From Mortierella sp. BCC40632 (taxonomy: Eukaryota > Mortierellomycota > Mortierellomycetes > Mortierellales > Mortierellaceae): DNA of 64,000 bases. The position numbers were made by a program, and so were the translations under genes. The notes beneath the pieces are model-generated. The model searched no databases. It was not told where the DNA came from and was given only the letters and a program-made list of their open reading frames with translations. Location: contig WAEK01000012.1 in the NCBI GenBank assembly GCA_011634665.1, positions 1,097,001 through 1,161,000 of the forward strand. The letters run 5' to 3'. Each line of letters starts with the position of its first letter. The first letter of the stretch is position 1. Shown piece by piece: positions 46,201-59,737 of the stretch.

Positions 46201-47713
46201 GAGTTACGTGGATGTGTGTTGAACCTGAAACGGGCGACAGGTCTACGCAATCATACAGCAAGATGCGGTTCTACAGCGCAGTCAAAAGAGAGAGAGAGAG
46301 AAGAGAGAGAATTCGATCGTGCGTTGGACCCCATGGCTTAAACCTGCAGTGGTTGTTGTGCATTCACTGCCTTCTCTCCCTTCCTCAGTCGCTGCGGGGC
46401 CTGCGACAGCGCAGAGGTTTTCTGGGCGGATCAAAAAAAAAAAAAAAAAAAAAAAAAGAGACGTACTATTCCATGCATCTAGGACAAGGGTATTGGGAAC
46501 ACATACACGCTCTCTTTTTTTTTTTTCAACGCTATTGAGCTCAAGTCATTGCCTCTTCTTTTTTCGTCTTCGTCTGCGCTGCCCTAGTTTGTCCTTGCCG
46601 GGCTTGTACAGTATGTCGATCCACGACATGGGACAAGTACATCCTATGCCCTATGCAAACATTGCACAAAGAACAACAGGGTAGGACCAGAGACAAAAAA
46701 AGCCGATCGAAGAAAGCTTTACGTCAGAATGGATAAGTCGAGAGAGGGCGGATGTGAGGGTTGAATTCTCTCTCTCTCTCTCTCTTTTTTTTTTTTTCTC
46801 TCTTCTTTGGCCGCGGACCACTTTACCTAGGGCATTGAATTGGGCGGCAAAAAAAAGTAAATAATGATTGGAGGCCAGGCAAACAATGGGCAAAGCATAT
46901 AGCAGAGCTCTGGGTGTCATGACTAGACCCACCTCCACGTTTTCTTGACCAGCGCTCTGGTGTGAGAGAGACGGGCAAAGGCCAGAATCCGAAAAGTAGA
47001 AAAAAAAAAAAAAAAAAAAAAAAAAGAGTTGAAAAGGCGAAAGGCGAGAGAGCGTGCTGTTTGAATGTGTTTGTGTATGTGTTTGTGTATGTGCGAGCGA
47101 GCGAGGACCTCGAGGAAACACAAAAAAGGGTATTCGGCAATTGAACAAGTGGCAAATGCCCAGATGACCCTGAGGCATTTGTAATACATTTGGTGTTGTT
47201 TTTTTGTATATAAAAAAAAAAAGGTAGCCCATCTGTACATAGGTGGACGACCACGAGGGAAGGGCTGACAAAGGGCACGGAGCCTCTTTTTGGAAGGAAG
47301 GGATTCGTGGCTCAATGTTGTCCAGGTCACGTCGCATCCACGCGTTTCGTCGCCGATTTAAAAAAGAAAAAAAAAGACTGTCGCTCTTGGTCTTCTCCTC
47401 GGGTGCTCCACAGTGCTGTACATAGGTGAGCCGTGGGCATCCATACGGTTTGGATTGGGCTTGGACATTGTTCAGGGTTCACAAGACTCGAGCTTGGGTT
47501 CAGAGGAAGAGGGCTCAACCCACGTCAGCAAAGGATATACCCTAAACATATCTCCCCCACACACATATCCAAACACATACTGAATGGGCCTCTCCAGTCA
47601 AGCATGATGAATGTATGTCTTTCGACAAAAACAGCCCACTACAACAGTCGTTTTTGAAGCCTTTTCTTTTTTTTCTAGTCTCGGTCTCTCTTTACTCCCT
47701 CCTTCCTTCCTCG

Positions 47714-47714
<1 letters not shown>
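40800..47714. other. Gene desert, part 1
   Basis: No protein-coding gene, tRNA or rRNA could be supported on either strand. The first 150 bp are the RRF leader (C/T-rich on the minus strand). The rest holds many A/T homopolymers (for example about 45209-45233, 46433-46456 and 47000-47024) and short GA/CT tracts near 43228-43258 and 44889-44945. Plus and minus frames reach 228 codons only by crossing such repeats. Confidence 0.6.

Positions 47715-47754
<40 letters not shown>
47715..47754. repeat. Poly(T), 40 bp
   Basis: A pure T run, followed by GGTT repeats. It is among the longest homopolymers in the window. Confidence 0.97.
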
Positions 47755-47755
<1 letters not shown>

Positions 47756-50511
47756 GTTGGTTGGTTGGTTGCTCGACAGTCGATGGTCTGTCCTCCACAG
47801 AATGACGAAAGGTGGACCATGCTATTTGCTCCCTGTGCGACCCATGCCTCCCTAAAGACGAGGGCAACATATCATGTATAGCCAAGCAACAACAGCGGCA
47901 GCAACAATAACATCAACAACAAAAACAAAAACAACCATGCGAACAGTGCATTGCATACTGTACATGCATGCTGCAGCCGTCTACAATTTCAGGGGCTATG
48001 GTCAAACATACACCAGAGAGTGAATGAGAAAAAAAAAGTCCGAACTATAGCAGGATCCATTTCAATGGCTCCCATGACCCGCGACACAGACACCAGAGGG
48101 TCCTTTGCATCCAAGAAGCTGCACTACCTTCACTACAACAACAACAACAAAAAGGACAAGAAAACTCTTTTTTGTCCAAGGGATTTTCTTAGGTGCCTCT
48201 GGATGACGATTTGCTTTGCAAAGTTGAGTAAGCAGATCGTACTCTTGTTTTTATAACAGATTTCTAGCAGATCTTTATCGAGGAAAGACGTAGTGGATAT
48301 GGTTCAAAATGTACCCAATAGCCTTAGGTCTCTGAAAAAAAAAAAAAAAAAAAAAAAAGGCCGCCGTTACCCGCTAGTCCTCTTGAAAGGTATGGAACTA
48401 GAAACCTCTTCTCAAACAGTATTTTGGCAGTAGTAGCCGACACACTCTAAGACTCCTTTACCTCTCCTCACTCCCTTGATCCAAAAAAGGATATATTGTG
48501 GGAAATCCTGATGGTGAGGGCATACGCATTTTGCTCGTCAACAAAGCAGCAATGACAACAGGCAGATGAATAATAAAGACCAGAACATGGACAAGACACG
48601 ATTGAACAAGCAATCAACAGGAATTGAGGTTAGGCAGAAGTTGGGGGTGGATTGGGGGAGAGGGTGAGAAAGAGATAGAGGAGCGTGCAGTGCCTGTGGC
48701 GCTTGGGCGTTTTTTGAAGCACGATGACCGAAAAAAAAACAGGGGATACGATGGGAGAGAGGATGCGGGAGGACAGGAAGAGCGAAGATACAACACCGAC
48801 ATACATGCCTTGCGCATAGCCTCCTCGTCTCGCCTCCCTTTCTCCTTCACCCTTCCCATCTTTCACCCTTCCAGAGAGGTCAAGTTCTGCTTTTCTGCCT
48901 CCATCGACGGTGTTTTCTTCCTTTCTTTTCCTTTCGCATTGGGCACTTTCTTCTTTCACGTAACATGAAAGGGTATGAGGTGAGACGAACAAAAAAGATA
49001 TGACAAAACAAAGCAAGGAGAAGGAGGAGAGAAAGGGAGAAGACGAAGAATGTGTGAGCTTGATAGACTGCGAAGAAAAAAACTCAACATCACAACAACA
49101 GAAAGCTCGTAACTGTCATTACCTGCTTGGCATAGGGACATTCCTTTGTAGAAGATCTTGCCCCGCAGCTTTCTCTCTTTCTTTCTTTCTCTCTCTCTCT
49201 CCCTCTCTTACTTTCTTTGTTCTTTCTCTTTCTTTTCTAATTTGCTTTGCCTCAGTCGAGATCACAATTACGCCCTCTTCTTCAATTGCTCGATTTAGGC
49301 CTGCTGCTTGTAAAAGATTATCGATCGGTTGAGTCCCTGGGAATGAAAGAGACATCTGTTAGGCTCAATTACATACACAGTTCAGACATGATGTGAAATT
49401 CCTGTTGTTTGTTGTGGGGCAGCAGAGCCAATTCTGTGGTAAATGTCAGAGTTTGTTATGGATAAGCAATTGGGAAAATCGGAAAAGAGAGAGAGAAAAG
49501 AAATGAACGATGGACAAAAGACATGGTGAGGGAGAGGGAAAGTGGCATGTGCACTTGTGCAGATGGCTCGTTCCCCATTCCTCACCATTCTCCGAGAACT
49601 TGGGAAAGGTGGGCGGGATGGACGGGATCGAAAACGGGAAGTACGGGAGGAAAGAAGGAGCGGGGTTCCTCCCGGGAGACACGGGACGACAACACTGGGA
49701 AGAGGGAAGCATGGTGTATAAAATATGGTGGACGCGCTAAATTTTTTGTTCTTGGCCATGCACCATGACACCAAAAGGAGGTGCGTAAAGCAAGGAGGAA
49801 AGTATAGAAAATATGGGTGCGTATAGTGTCTGTCAACTCACTGTTGCTTGACACTTATTGCAGGGGAGGGATAGAGTGGGCTTGATGCGCCACTCTACTC
49901 CGCGAAGTGCCTTTTGGTGCTCGCCTTCTATTCCTCCAAGTCAAAGAATAGCAATCCTAGGGGTGCAGCTTGAACATGTGTAAGGAAAATGAGGGATAGT
50001 GGAGACCTTCCAAATGAGAGAATGTAAAAAACCGTCGACACCTCTTGCATTGGAGGTTTCAATTAGACTGATAGAACGCACTTGTTTTGGGAAGATTGGC
50101 CACAACTAAAAAGGTTAGGACAGAACGTAAAGTGGTGATGGTGTTCAGCTGGAGCCATTGACGGATAGAGCCCAGAAAAGACAGGGCCGCGGATCATGAC
50201 CATGATCGCGTTCGTGTCCCATTGCTTGAGAATGAGACTGGATAAAATATCCCCACTGTCTTTTTCTTTATCTCTCTCTTTTTCCCCTAGGCTTTGAGAG
50301 AGAAGAGGCGGATGAGACAAGGTTCTTTTGTTTGTTTGGTATGGAAATATCCAAGTTCCCAGGCCAGATTTGAACACCGGAGGAATAGAAAGTGATGCAT
50401 GCACTACTGGTCCCCACCTTTCCATCGGCTACTATCCGAGATGCAAGGGTAGATAGAAAGAACAAAGGAACACCAAGGAGACGAAAGAGAAGCTGGAGCA
50501 GAGCCAGTCCC

Positions 50512-50558
<47 letters not shown>

Positions 50559-50633
50559 ACACCATGGGAGGATAGAGTAGGAAGGAAACGAGGGAGAAAA
50601 AAAAAGTCAGGGGAGAGTGTGGTTTTCTTTTTC

Positions 50634-50677
<44 letters not shown>

Positions 50678-53241
50678 TTCAATCTCGCCGACTTTTCCGC
50701 TCGATGGAAATGCTCCTGTCCTCCCTGGGTGTCCAAAGAGACGGCTGAATGCACGATGCACAGGCAGGGAATAGAAGACTGGGAACAAAAGAAGAAGGAG
50801 AGATGTATGGACGAATAAGAAGCCGAATGAGCGGGAGAGAGGAGACCCTGAACTGCCTCCCCTCAGAGCCTTTTTGGCCCTTTCTCTCTATCGTTCCTTC
50901 TAGTCCATCCTCAGCTTACATCGACCAATCCTACCAGGAGAAAACTGGGCCACACAATGGAGGATAAGTCTCTGACTGTAAAGTTGGAGATGGAAGGAAG
51001 TGTGAAGAAGGGGTGGGGGAGAGGAGAGAAATCGGATTACTCTCTCTCCCAAGGCTGCACAGCAACACACGCCTTACGCCAGACAGGATGGGACGGGACG
51101 GGGTTCGTTTGAAGGCGCCCATCCTCGTTTCGTATTTGTGCTGCCACGAGCTTTGAGACTACTGTGGATTGGAATATGAAGATGGTTCAATATCGCTCTG
51201 TGGTGACACGACACCGACCCTTGCGCCATTGGACTATCGGGCTTTTGAACACAGCAAAATGGCCCGACAAGCGGACGAATACGCGCGCACACGCCTCTTT
51301 TATCGCTCATCAACCTAACTATTTCCACTTTGCCTCGCTCGTGTTCATGTACCGTGTTGGACACAACACAACATGTGTCCTCATACCCGGGCTCCTACGA
51401 CGCTCAATCGCAAAGGACAAAAGAACAAATGGTGAAATATGACCTTGGCCTGCACGGACGCGTTCATTCCTCACGACTGACCATTTCTTTTTTGTTCGCG
51501 TTCTGGACGCCTCTGCACGACAACGCATACGCGACTAAATGCATGCATGCGTTAATGTTTATGGGATCGGACCCCTCCCCTCCAGCTCCCTTGCTCACAC
51601 CACGATGAATTGCGCTGGTGCGTAGGCAGTGGAGGAGGCATAGAAAAAAGATAGGCGGGTAGGGATGGGGGGGGGTGAGGGAACGAAAGAAAGAAAGAAA
51701 AGCGACCCTTGAGATGAGGCAATCGTACATGGACACCTTTTTTTAACCATGTTTTTTTCTTGGGTATGTAAATGTGCTTGTGTTTGTGTTTGTTTTGCTG
51801 CCATTGCTAATTGCCCCCGATCCCTATCCAGCTCTCCTTCCTCCTCCACCCCCACCTAGCTCTCCTTCCTCCCTATCCCTAACCCCCTTCCTCTTCCCTC
51901 TATCTTTACAAGGCATAAACAGGGTCCTTCCTTTTCTTGAATTTAACCCGTATCTCCAGGGAGGCAAGGGAGGAAGGAGGAGAGGGTGAGGAGGGAAGGA
52001 GGTAGGGTATTAGAGGACTCGGCATGCCACTCGAATCAACCAAAAAAAAAAACAAAGATGCAGAAGGCGGGATGTAGAATATTGCCTGCAGAAAGACAAA
52101 TGGCAGCAGAAAAAAAAAAGACTTACTAGGCCAATGCCTGATCTAGGCCATTGGTCGCCTCTGATTGGGAGGGAAGGTTCATGTTCTAACAATGGATCGA
52201 GAAGAGGGCGGCCAGGAGGCGGTACAGGTCAAGGGCAGGAAAAAGCTCAAAAAAAAAAGCACGCGTGCATATGTGAAAATGCGCGCGCACATCCGCCGCT
52301 CTCTTGAACACACTATACACATCACGCCTGTAGGCTTGGGAGTGGAGGCAGGGTGGAGGAGGAGAGCGCGAATGCACTCCCTCCCCAGAGCTGGGAGCAG
52401 GTCATGGCTTGAGCTACTGCTCTCAGTCCACAAAATAAAAAAAAATAAGGTGAATGGGCAAAGGGTAAAGTGTGAAGAGTGGTATCAGGATCAAAGGGCG
52501 GAATCACTTGTTTGACTCCCTTGGACTTGAATAAACTTGGGACATTAACCTGACTAGGCGACGTGACCCTCCCTGCGGCAATGAGAAAGGGAGAGATAGG
52601 GAGAAGAGATTCGTGTCTCTATGAAGGACCCAAGAATGAAAGGTGCTCACGGTTGCTTATGGCCCTGCTTGCTACAAGCCTGGAGCAATGACGATGGGTG
52701 AAAGCATGGGTTACCATCTTACCCACCGTGCTCTTCCTGTCCAACAACAAAACGACACACAGACGCGTGAACCATCAGTCGAAGAGCTTTCTGGTTGATG
52801 AGGCAAAAAGGGCCGATAGCAAAGGACAAAAGGCAAAAAGCAAAAACCAATGCACGAGCATAGCGAAGCGAAAAATGAGACAGGGAAAAAAAACCGGGCG
52901 CTTAGCAGAGATCGCCTTCGGTCACAGATTATGGTCTATTTGGGCTCCTTGGTCACCTTGCCAGTCGGTCCGTTGGTCCACTTGGGTGGGTTCATATCGA
53001 ATCTAGAGTCTCCCGCGCTTATTTTCTATTCACTTTCTCACTCATCCAATACACACACACACCCGTTTTTAGCCTCTGCGTACCTGAGGTCTCATGGCCA
53101 AACAGACGTAAGCCAGAGAGAGACACACGGCCAAGCGGACGGGTGGGTGGACGAGAAGGAAAAGGAGGCAAACGCGCCTTCGCCTCAGGATTGATCATCT
53201 ACAACATCACGACGGACGAGGAGAGTTTCTCTGTCTCTCTT

Positions 53242-53245
<4 letters not shown>
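47755..53245. other. Gene desert, part 2
   Basis: I see no gene. CAA/CAG-type triplets lie at about 47884-47936, an A24 run at about 48335-48358, (GA)n and (CT)n tracts at about 50515-50550 and 50640-50673, and GC-richer stretches with many ACGCGT-like words around 51230-51560. No repeated family or transposon end was noticed. Confidence 0.6.

Positions 53246-53304
<59 letters not shown>
53246..53304. repeat. (CT)n microsatellite, about 59 bp
   Basis: A near-perfect CT dinucleotide run in the gene desert. Confidence 0.97.
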
Positions 53305-53306
<2 letters not shown>

Positions 53307-53952
53307 AGTGGTGTCTGTGTATTCAGTCATGCGAATAGGAAATACGAAAAAGGCTATGGGAAGGGCTGTTTTCGCTCAGCTTGGCGGGAAAAACTATTTG
53401 CAATGACAACAGTTGGACATGAATGATACCGTTGAGGGATATAGAAAGATGTGGAGGAAAAGTGGCTTTCAGCCTTTGGATTCCCCTCGGAAAAAAAAAA
53501 CAAGAAAAAGACACCCAAGAGGCGCGGTGGATGCGACAACTGCGACTGAGGTCTTCCGCCAGACTGGCAACTTGAGACACCCGAGCCTCACCTGAGGGAA
53601 AAAGAAAGGCAAAGAACTGCGCCTTGCCAGTTAGAAAAGGGCGGCTGTGCAGTCTATTGCTCTTAATTTGATTTCTCAGCAAAAGAGAAGAGCCTCTTGC
53701 CCGTTGATGACGACGATGGTCAAGGCCTGGAAGTGCTTTAGCCGAAAGGTAGCATGGTTGACATGCAGCTCTGACCTGGAAGACGCGGGAAAGATGCTGT
53801 CACCATGCACTTGCAGTTGTCGAATACCGACCATTGACCAATATCAGTCGGTCACAAACCAATAAAGCCGAAGTGGGCGCAGCAAGGAACTGTAAGCGAT
53901 ATCGATTCTACTAATCTTTCATATTCTTTTTATCCTCAAGGAAACATCGCCT

Positions 53953-53988
<36 letters not shown>

Positions 53989-55874
53989 GTTGAGTGGATT
54001 GACCTGGTATGGGCTTTGTTCTTGCCTATGTTTAGCCATCGAAATTGTTCTCAAATCGTCGTAGCCGTTGATGCCTTCTTGTGCCTCACAAAGGGTTCAA
54101 AGGCTTTAACATGACGAGAGACAAATACGATCGAGAAGTGAGATATCTAGCGGAACATGGTCTCTTCTCGTTCTAATGTCCAACACGTCAAAGACTAGAC
54201 CTGAGTGGCCCCCGCGGCCCAAGTGGCCAAAGGAACAAAGGGCACGGGCACAAAGGCTATTTGTGAGGCACCATTCTGTTTGCGACATTGCGCGTGCACA
54301 CCATATCTATCGCCTCATTGCCGCGAGGAGTACTGTCCATTTCACAATGCAACACTCTGTAAGCCTCGGAGAACACAGGTCATGAGCTTGCTCAGGAACA
54401 ATGCTACTACTGTGCTTGTAGAGATAGACCATTGGTCCTCTAAAAGACTGCCCTTGTTACTGATGAATAAGAGTATGACCGAAGATTGGGTACTGAAGAC
54501 TCTTGGATGTGGCCAGATGTACAGCGTGTGTGTGGAGCGTGCGTGCCCGTGAGGGAACGCAGAAGAGAGAGGTGAAGTCTCCGCCCACCGATGTGGAAAC
54601 ATGACCTGGAGCCTCTTTTCCATACTGTCTGTTGCCGTCATGAGCTCACCCGCCCAGACCGCGCAGCCCAGCATTACTCATGCTGCTGCTACCCACCATT
54701 ACATCGTTCCGCCCTCGCTTTCTTACTCTTTCTCTCTTGTGTCTGGTTGCCGTCTACCTATCACTCACCCGTTATCGGGCGTGCAGCGCAGGGTAAAGTT
54801 GTAGATACAGAGCCTGTCGGCAACACATGGCCTTCACCCGTGATGCCCTTGCTCACTTGGTAAGAGAGAGAGACCCATGAGCACTCTTGTAGAGCAATAG
54901 CATGGCCCAATGTTTCTTACCATTTTATTTCAAGTGGGGAACCTTGTGGGGTAAGGTCACTATCATTCGACCAGTCCAGTCCTTTGGTCCCGAAGTGTAC
55001 TCATCCGTGCAATCGACGTGTCTTATGCATTGGAGCAATAACAGAAGAGCAGACAAAAGTGTCAGTATTGAGCAAGTAAAGAGAGAAGAAGAGCGAGAGA
55101 CAGAAGTGAAAAAGAGCTGGACGAAAGGGCGAGAACTGCACATGTGAGCTATGATGTGGTCTATCGCAGCTTTTTTTTTTTTTCGATGTTGATGTCGACG
55201 GCGAACAGTAGGCTGCAGCATGGCGCTTTTGGATGAAGTAGCCATCTTGCAGAAATGGGTGCAATTGGTTGGAGAAGTGGAAAGGAGGGGGGGGGGGACG
55301 GACGAACTACATCGTTGAACTGCGAGACCTGGAGTGATGGAACAAACCCCGAGACCGCAGGACCCCTCTCCGTTCCACGTCGCGAACTGGCTTGAGCGTA
55401 GCCGCTTACACCAATGCTCGGCACGTAAGAATGATACGTCAGGATACAACTAGACACGCGTCAAGACAATGGCCCCGGACTCCATCCTGAGGACACAGGT
55501 CGAGATGAGCCATTTCGCACCCGGGTCTGTCTTTAGTCTGTCTCGGTGTCAGCGAATATGTTTGTTTTGGTTTATGATGTGCCTTGTTATCCAGTAGACT
55601 GCGACACCTCCAAAATAGAGCTGTAATGCCACTGGAAAGGTGATACGCTCCAATCGACAGCTCACCTACTTCTCACCGAGGCGAGAACGGGGGAAAAGAA
55701 GGGAACGAGGGGGAGAGACGACACATTCTTTCAACACGCGGCCCTATTCCTGTCGCGTTTCATTCAGCTGGAAGGGTCTCCATCAGTGAACGAGCGGACC
55801 CAGCTACTGCGAGTGGCAGAGCCAAGGTTCATTGACCAGAAGAGAATCTGGTCCATGCACAGGATAGTGAATTT

Positions 55875-55951
<77 letters not shown>

Positions 55952-57530
55952 AAGACAACCAGGCGCCACCGCAACGAAAACAAAGAAAAAAAGCTGGTGC
56001 ATTTCTGGGCGCAAGAGGTATCATTTGGCAACATCCAAAGAGGGTCCTGTCCTGTCGCTTTTGCTCTTCTCGCTCCTGCGAACAACCCCCTTGAAAAGAA
56101 AATGAGATAGAGACACCGAGCATACAAGAACAGAGGGAAGGAGGCAAGACCAAAGGGAATAGCGGTCCGATTGATCCAAGGTGGGTCTTACAGGTTGAGA
56201 ACAGACAGGGAACAGCAGAGATTTTGTCCAAGCATGGGGAAAATGGCAACTAACAACAAAAGTTGGAAAGAGTGGGAATCCTCCATCCGTCCTCCTTTCC
56301 TCCTCATCTTTGCTTTCTCCATTTAGGTCGGGGGCACTATCGCTAAAGAGAAAGTCAACAGCTGCTTTTTTTTGTTGCCATCCCATTTCGCTTGCACGTC
56401 CCGTCTTTTCTACAACACCGAACGGGCCGCGAGGGCCTCTCTCTCCTCGATTCTAGTAGCCAGTCCCCCAAAGTAGACGAAGCAATAACCGAGCAAGCCC
56501 TAGCAGGACACACAGGAACCATCCGAGCGCCAGCATCCACTGGCAGCCTACTCACCCTCGCTCTGAATTGCCTGTATTGCTTGTGTTTGATTGGCCAGTG
56601 CGACCATTTTGTCCGAGAGAGAAAGAGAGAGCGAGGCCTGTAGACCAGCACCAAAGACCACACGGAGGTTGAGGCGTGATTGCCCCTCGACGACCTGTTT
56701 TTTTTTTTTTTGGCGGTGCTTGGTAGGGCTGGGCTGGGTAGGGTGTATGTAGAGCTGAGGATGCAAAGAGAAAAGGTCCTTGCCCTTGCCTCGCCTCGCC
56801 GCCTTTCTGCGCTTTTGCCCTAAATTGCTCTTGTCTGCCCTTGTCACCGGCATGGTCTAGCCTGGTCCCACCGCCTGCGCTCTCTTTTATTGACCATTGA
56901 GATGCAGGCGGCTTGGGTGGACTCGACAGCGTGCCCAAGATGACTGTCTGTGGATAACTGTGAGGATGGAGGGAAAATAAAATAAAAAAAATAAAAAAAA
57001 AGTCAAATGGCTAGAGGAGGAGAGAGAGAGAGAGAAAGTGAGTGGGAGGTGGTTGCTGGTCCCGAGGCCTGGATGTCCTGGCAGACAGAGGGCCATTGGG
57101 CAATTCCACAGGCCATACCCATCGAACCTCACGGCCGACAGAAGCGGTCCGCTCGCACGACGCACACACTCTTGCGGCACACATACGCACCTTTGGCTAT
57201 TGAATGGACTGAGTGAGGAAGACCATGGTTTGGGCGAGTGAGAGGGTGGATGACGGGTTGGCTGACTGTCCGACTAGCTGACATACACGTACTCAGGCTT
57301 GTACCAATACACGCACACACGACGCACACACATACACATACACACACATACACATTTACACACACAACAGAGAGTCACTCGTCTCCTTGCACACACCATT
57401 GCTGGATGATAAAGAGTCGGATTGAGTTGCACAAAAAGAGGAGCCGATTCAATGCGGACTGAATCGGTCATGGGCAGACAGCGCGCTAAGAGTAATAGAG
57501 TAAGAAAAGAGCCCAAATGCCCACTGTCAA
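53305..57530. other. Gene desert, part 3
   Basis: No gene seen. A 34-bp A run lies at 53954-53987, a G/C-rich patch with a C or G run near 55289-55298, the (CA)n at 55877-55949 and a CA-rich stretch near 57310-57365. It ends at the TATA element that probably belongs to the zinc-finger gene. Confidence 0.6.
55877..55949. repeat. (CA)n microsatellite, about 73 bp
   Basis: A perfect CA run, the longest CA/TG repeat in the window. Alternating purine-pyrimidine tracts of this length can form Z-DNA. Confidence 0.98.
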
Positions 57531-57542
57531 TATATATATAAA
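57531..57542 (+). promoter_or_regulatory. Probable TATA box of the Msn2-like gene
   Basis: TATATATATAAA lies 524 bp before the ATG of the zinc-finger factor. If used, the leader is about 490 nt, C/T-rich, and contains a minimal upstream frame (ATG at 57597, stop after three codons). CCCCT stress-element cores are seen near 57712 and 57846 on the plus strand. Confidence 0.45.
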
Positions 57543-58065
57543 TCACTCAATAGGCAATTCAGTTGGCCTGTCGTGCCTCTGCTCTGGGCCCATCTGATGT
57601 TTGAATAGAGGTAAACACTACCCATCGATTCTATCGTGTCCCCACCAGACCAATCCTCTCTCCGCCTTTGAGGCTGCTCTTGAGCTGCAACTACAAAAGG
57701 ACCACCCTTCCCCCCTCTTCATCGTCGTTCCTCTCTCTCTCTCTTTCTCCCTCTCTTTGATCGCCTTCCTCATCGCCGCTTCTCTCTCTCTTTCTCTCTC
57801 TCTATCTCTCTTTCTCTCTCTCACTCCAACTTGTCTCCAACCTGTCCCCTAGGTCTATATCCTGCCTTCACCAGCTTCGCTTTGACTGAATCATACCCAC
57901 AGATACCCTTGCTTTTGCATCCCTGTTCTGTATCAAAGGCCCGTTCCTGTCCTGTCCTGATCTCCCCCCCCCCAACCTCAACAGTCTTCCTCTTCCTGTT
58001 TACGCCTGGCAACCCCAGCCATCCACAGCCACCACTCCTTTATCCATATTATATAGTGTATACCA

Positions 58066-59737
58066 ATGACCGCCTCGGCGCTCGCATCCCCTGCACTTTC
58101 AGAATCTTCCATCACAGGCTGCAAGCCGGCCCTGCATCTCGAGGCACAGACCAGTATGGACCAGATCGAGCCGTCACAGGGCTCTCTCAGCCCCACAAGT
58201 CCGCTCTTTGGCTTGACAGCGATCGAGCCCGTGCTTTCAACAGATGTCTCGTCGCCATCGGCTACAGGCCAAGGCCAGAACAGCCTTTCCTCTCCCTTGG
58301 CCTCACCCCAGTCCTCGCCTTCACCCTTGTCACTACCGCTACACCAAATGTTCACAGCAACACCGACCACCACCACCATCGCTCAGCAACAGGCCCACCA
58401 CCACCTTCAGATCCTCGGCAACCACCCTGCCTCCCCTGTCGCTTGCACTTTCCTTGACCTTCCAGCTGACCCATTCATGCCTACACGCGCAAACTTGCTC
58501 TTTTCAGACTGTGAGTACGAGCAGCAGCCACACGAGTACTCAGATAGCGCCGCTACTGTCTATGACAACGATTCGCTCATCTCCTACAGCACCCCATCCG
58601 CGACGACAGCAACAACGACAGCCTCCCCGACGATGGAGGATTGCCAGGCATCGAGTGCTTACATTTACTCGCAACAACAACAGCAGCAGCGGATCAAGAA
58701 CGAGTTCACGAATGAGCAATTTGTGGCCAGCCTTGGTGGAATTGGCTCAACCTATATGATCCCCGTAGGTCGGTCTTTCTCGGACGGTCAGCTCTCGGAG
58801 ATTTGCGAGCACTCGGCTAGCATCTCCGCCTTTGCCTCTTCGCTCACAGCCCAAGCCCAAGCAAGTCTGAACCACGCTACAGGGTGCGCTACCTCTTCGC
58901 CTTCGGCACTTGGAGGATACACGAGCCATGTCGTCTATAGCGATGACTACTATGCTTCGGCTCAACAGCACCACCTGTACTCTCAACAGCAGCACCAGAA
59001 CAATACTAGTCACCATAACCACAGCCATAGCTACTCTACTAGCTCGCTTTCATCACTCTCGGAAGAGACTTCATCCTCACTTTCTCCCCGGTCGCCATTT
59101 ATGAGCGCCAATGGCAATGCTCTCTCACTCTCAAACTCGTGCTCGTCTATTGCGACAACGTACCCACTCTCAAGGACCTTGAGCGAGCCCTCGCTCCCAT
59201 TCCTGCAAGCCGTGGCTGGTGTATCGATGCCCACGTCCACAAGCACCAACACTGGTCTCTCTGGTGTTGTCGGTGACGTGAATGGTACGATTCCAGCGAT
59301 CCGACCAACACCCAAGCGCTCGCGCGGCCGACGTGTCTCTTGCAACCCAGATACCTCTGGCTGCAAAGTCTTCACATGTCGTTTTGAGGATTGTGGCAAG
59401 GTCTTTAAGAGGTCCGAGCATCTCAAGCGCCACGTCCGGTCGATCCACACCATGGAAAAACGTAAGTTCGCATCTCATCTCTCTTTCGCGCTCCATCTTG
59501 AACAGGCTCTGTCAAATCGACTTGAACAAGTTAGCTGACTCTTCCCCTATTTTTTTCCCTTCACTAGCATTCGAATGCCCGATCCCTAACTGCCCCAAGA
59601 GGTTCTCTCGTAGCGACAATCTGAACCAGCACATCCGTATCCACCGTCACAGTGGCCGCGGTGACAAGACAAAGTCCTTCAATGCATTCACGCCCTTCTT
59701 GCAGAACTACCCGACTGAGCTCCTGGGTCTCTCTTAA
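58066..59737 (+). CDS. C2H2 zinc-finger transcription factor, Msn2/Msn4-like
   Basis: Exons are 58066-59461 and 59568-59737, joined in phase 1, giving 521 aa. Two C2H2 fingers sit near the C-terminus. Finger 1 uses C438, C443, H456 and H461, with the helix RSEHLKRH. Finger 2 uses C469, C474, H487 and H491, with the helix RSDNLNQH. Both recognition helices and the linker are those of yeast Msn2/Msn4, so binding to CCCCT/AGGGG stress elements is expected. The intron splits the linker between the fingers, inside the EKP codon. The N-terminal 430 residues are low complexity (Ser, Thr, Gln and His runs, with SSLSSLSEETSSSLSPRSP), probably an activation and regulatory region. RPTPKRSRGRR just before the fingers may be a nuclear signal. 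The tail after the fingers is short (30 residues). It is the only regulator next to a 17-kb desert. Confidence 0.93.

Noticed and set aside
50360..50440. Possible minus-strand tRNA with a GTTCAAATC-like B box
   Set aside because: No matching A box, and neither the T stem nor the acceptor stem pairs properly.
54925..55449. Minus-strand open frame of 174 codons
   Set aside because: No motif and mixed composition; similar-sized frames occur by chance throughout the desert.
57831..58457. Plus-strand open frame of 208 codons
   Set aside because: It overlaps the zinc-finger gene's leader and start in another frame; the low-complexity coding sequence explains its openness.
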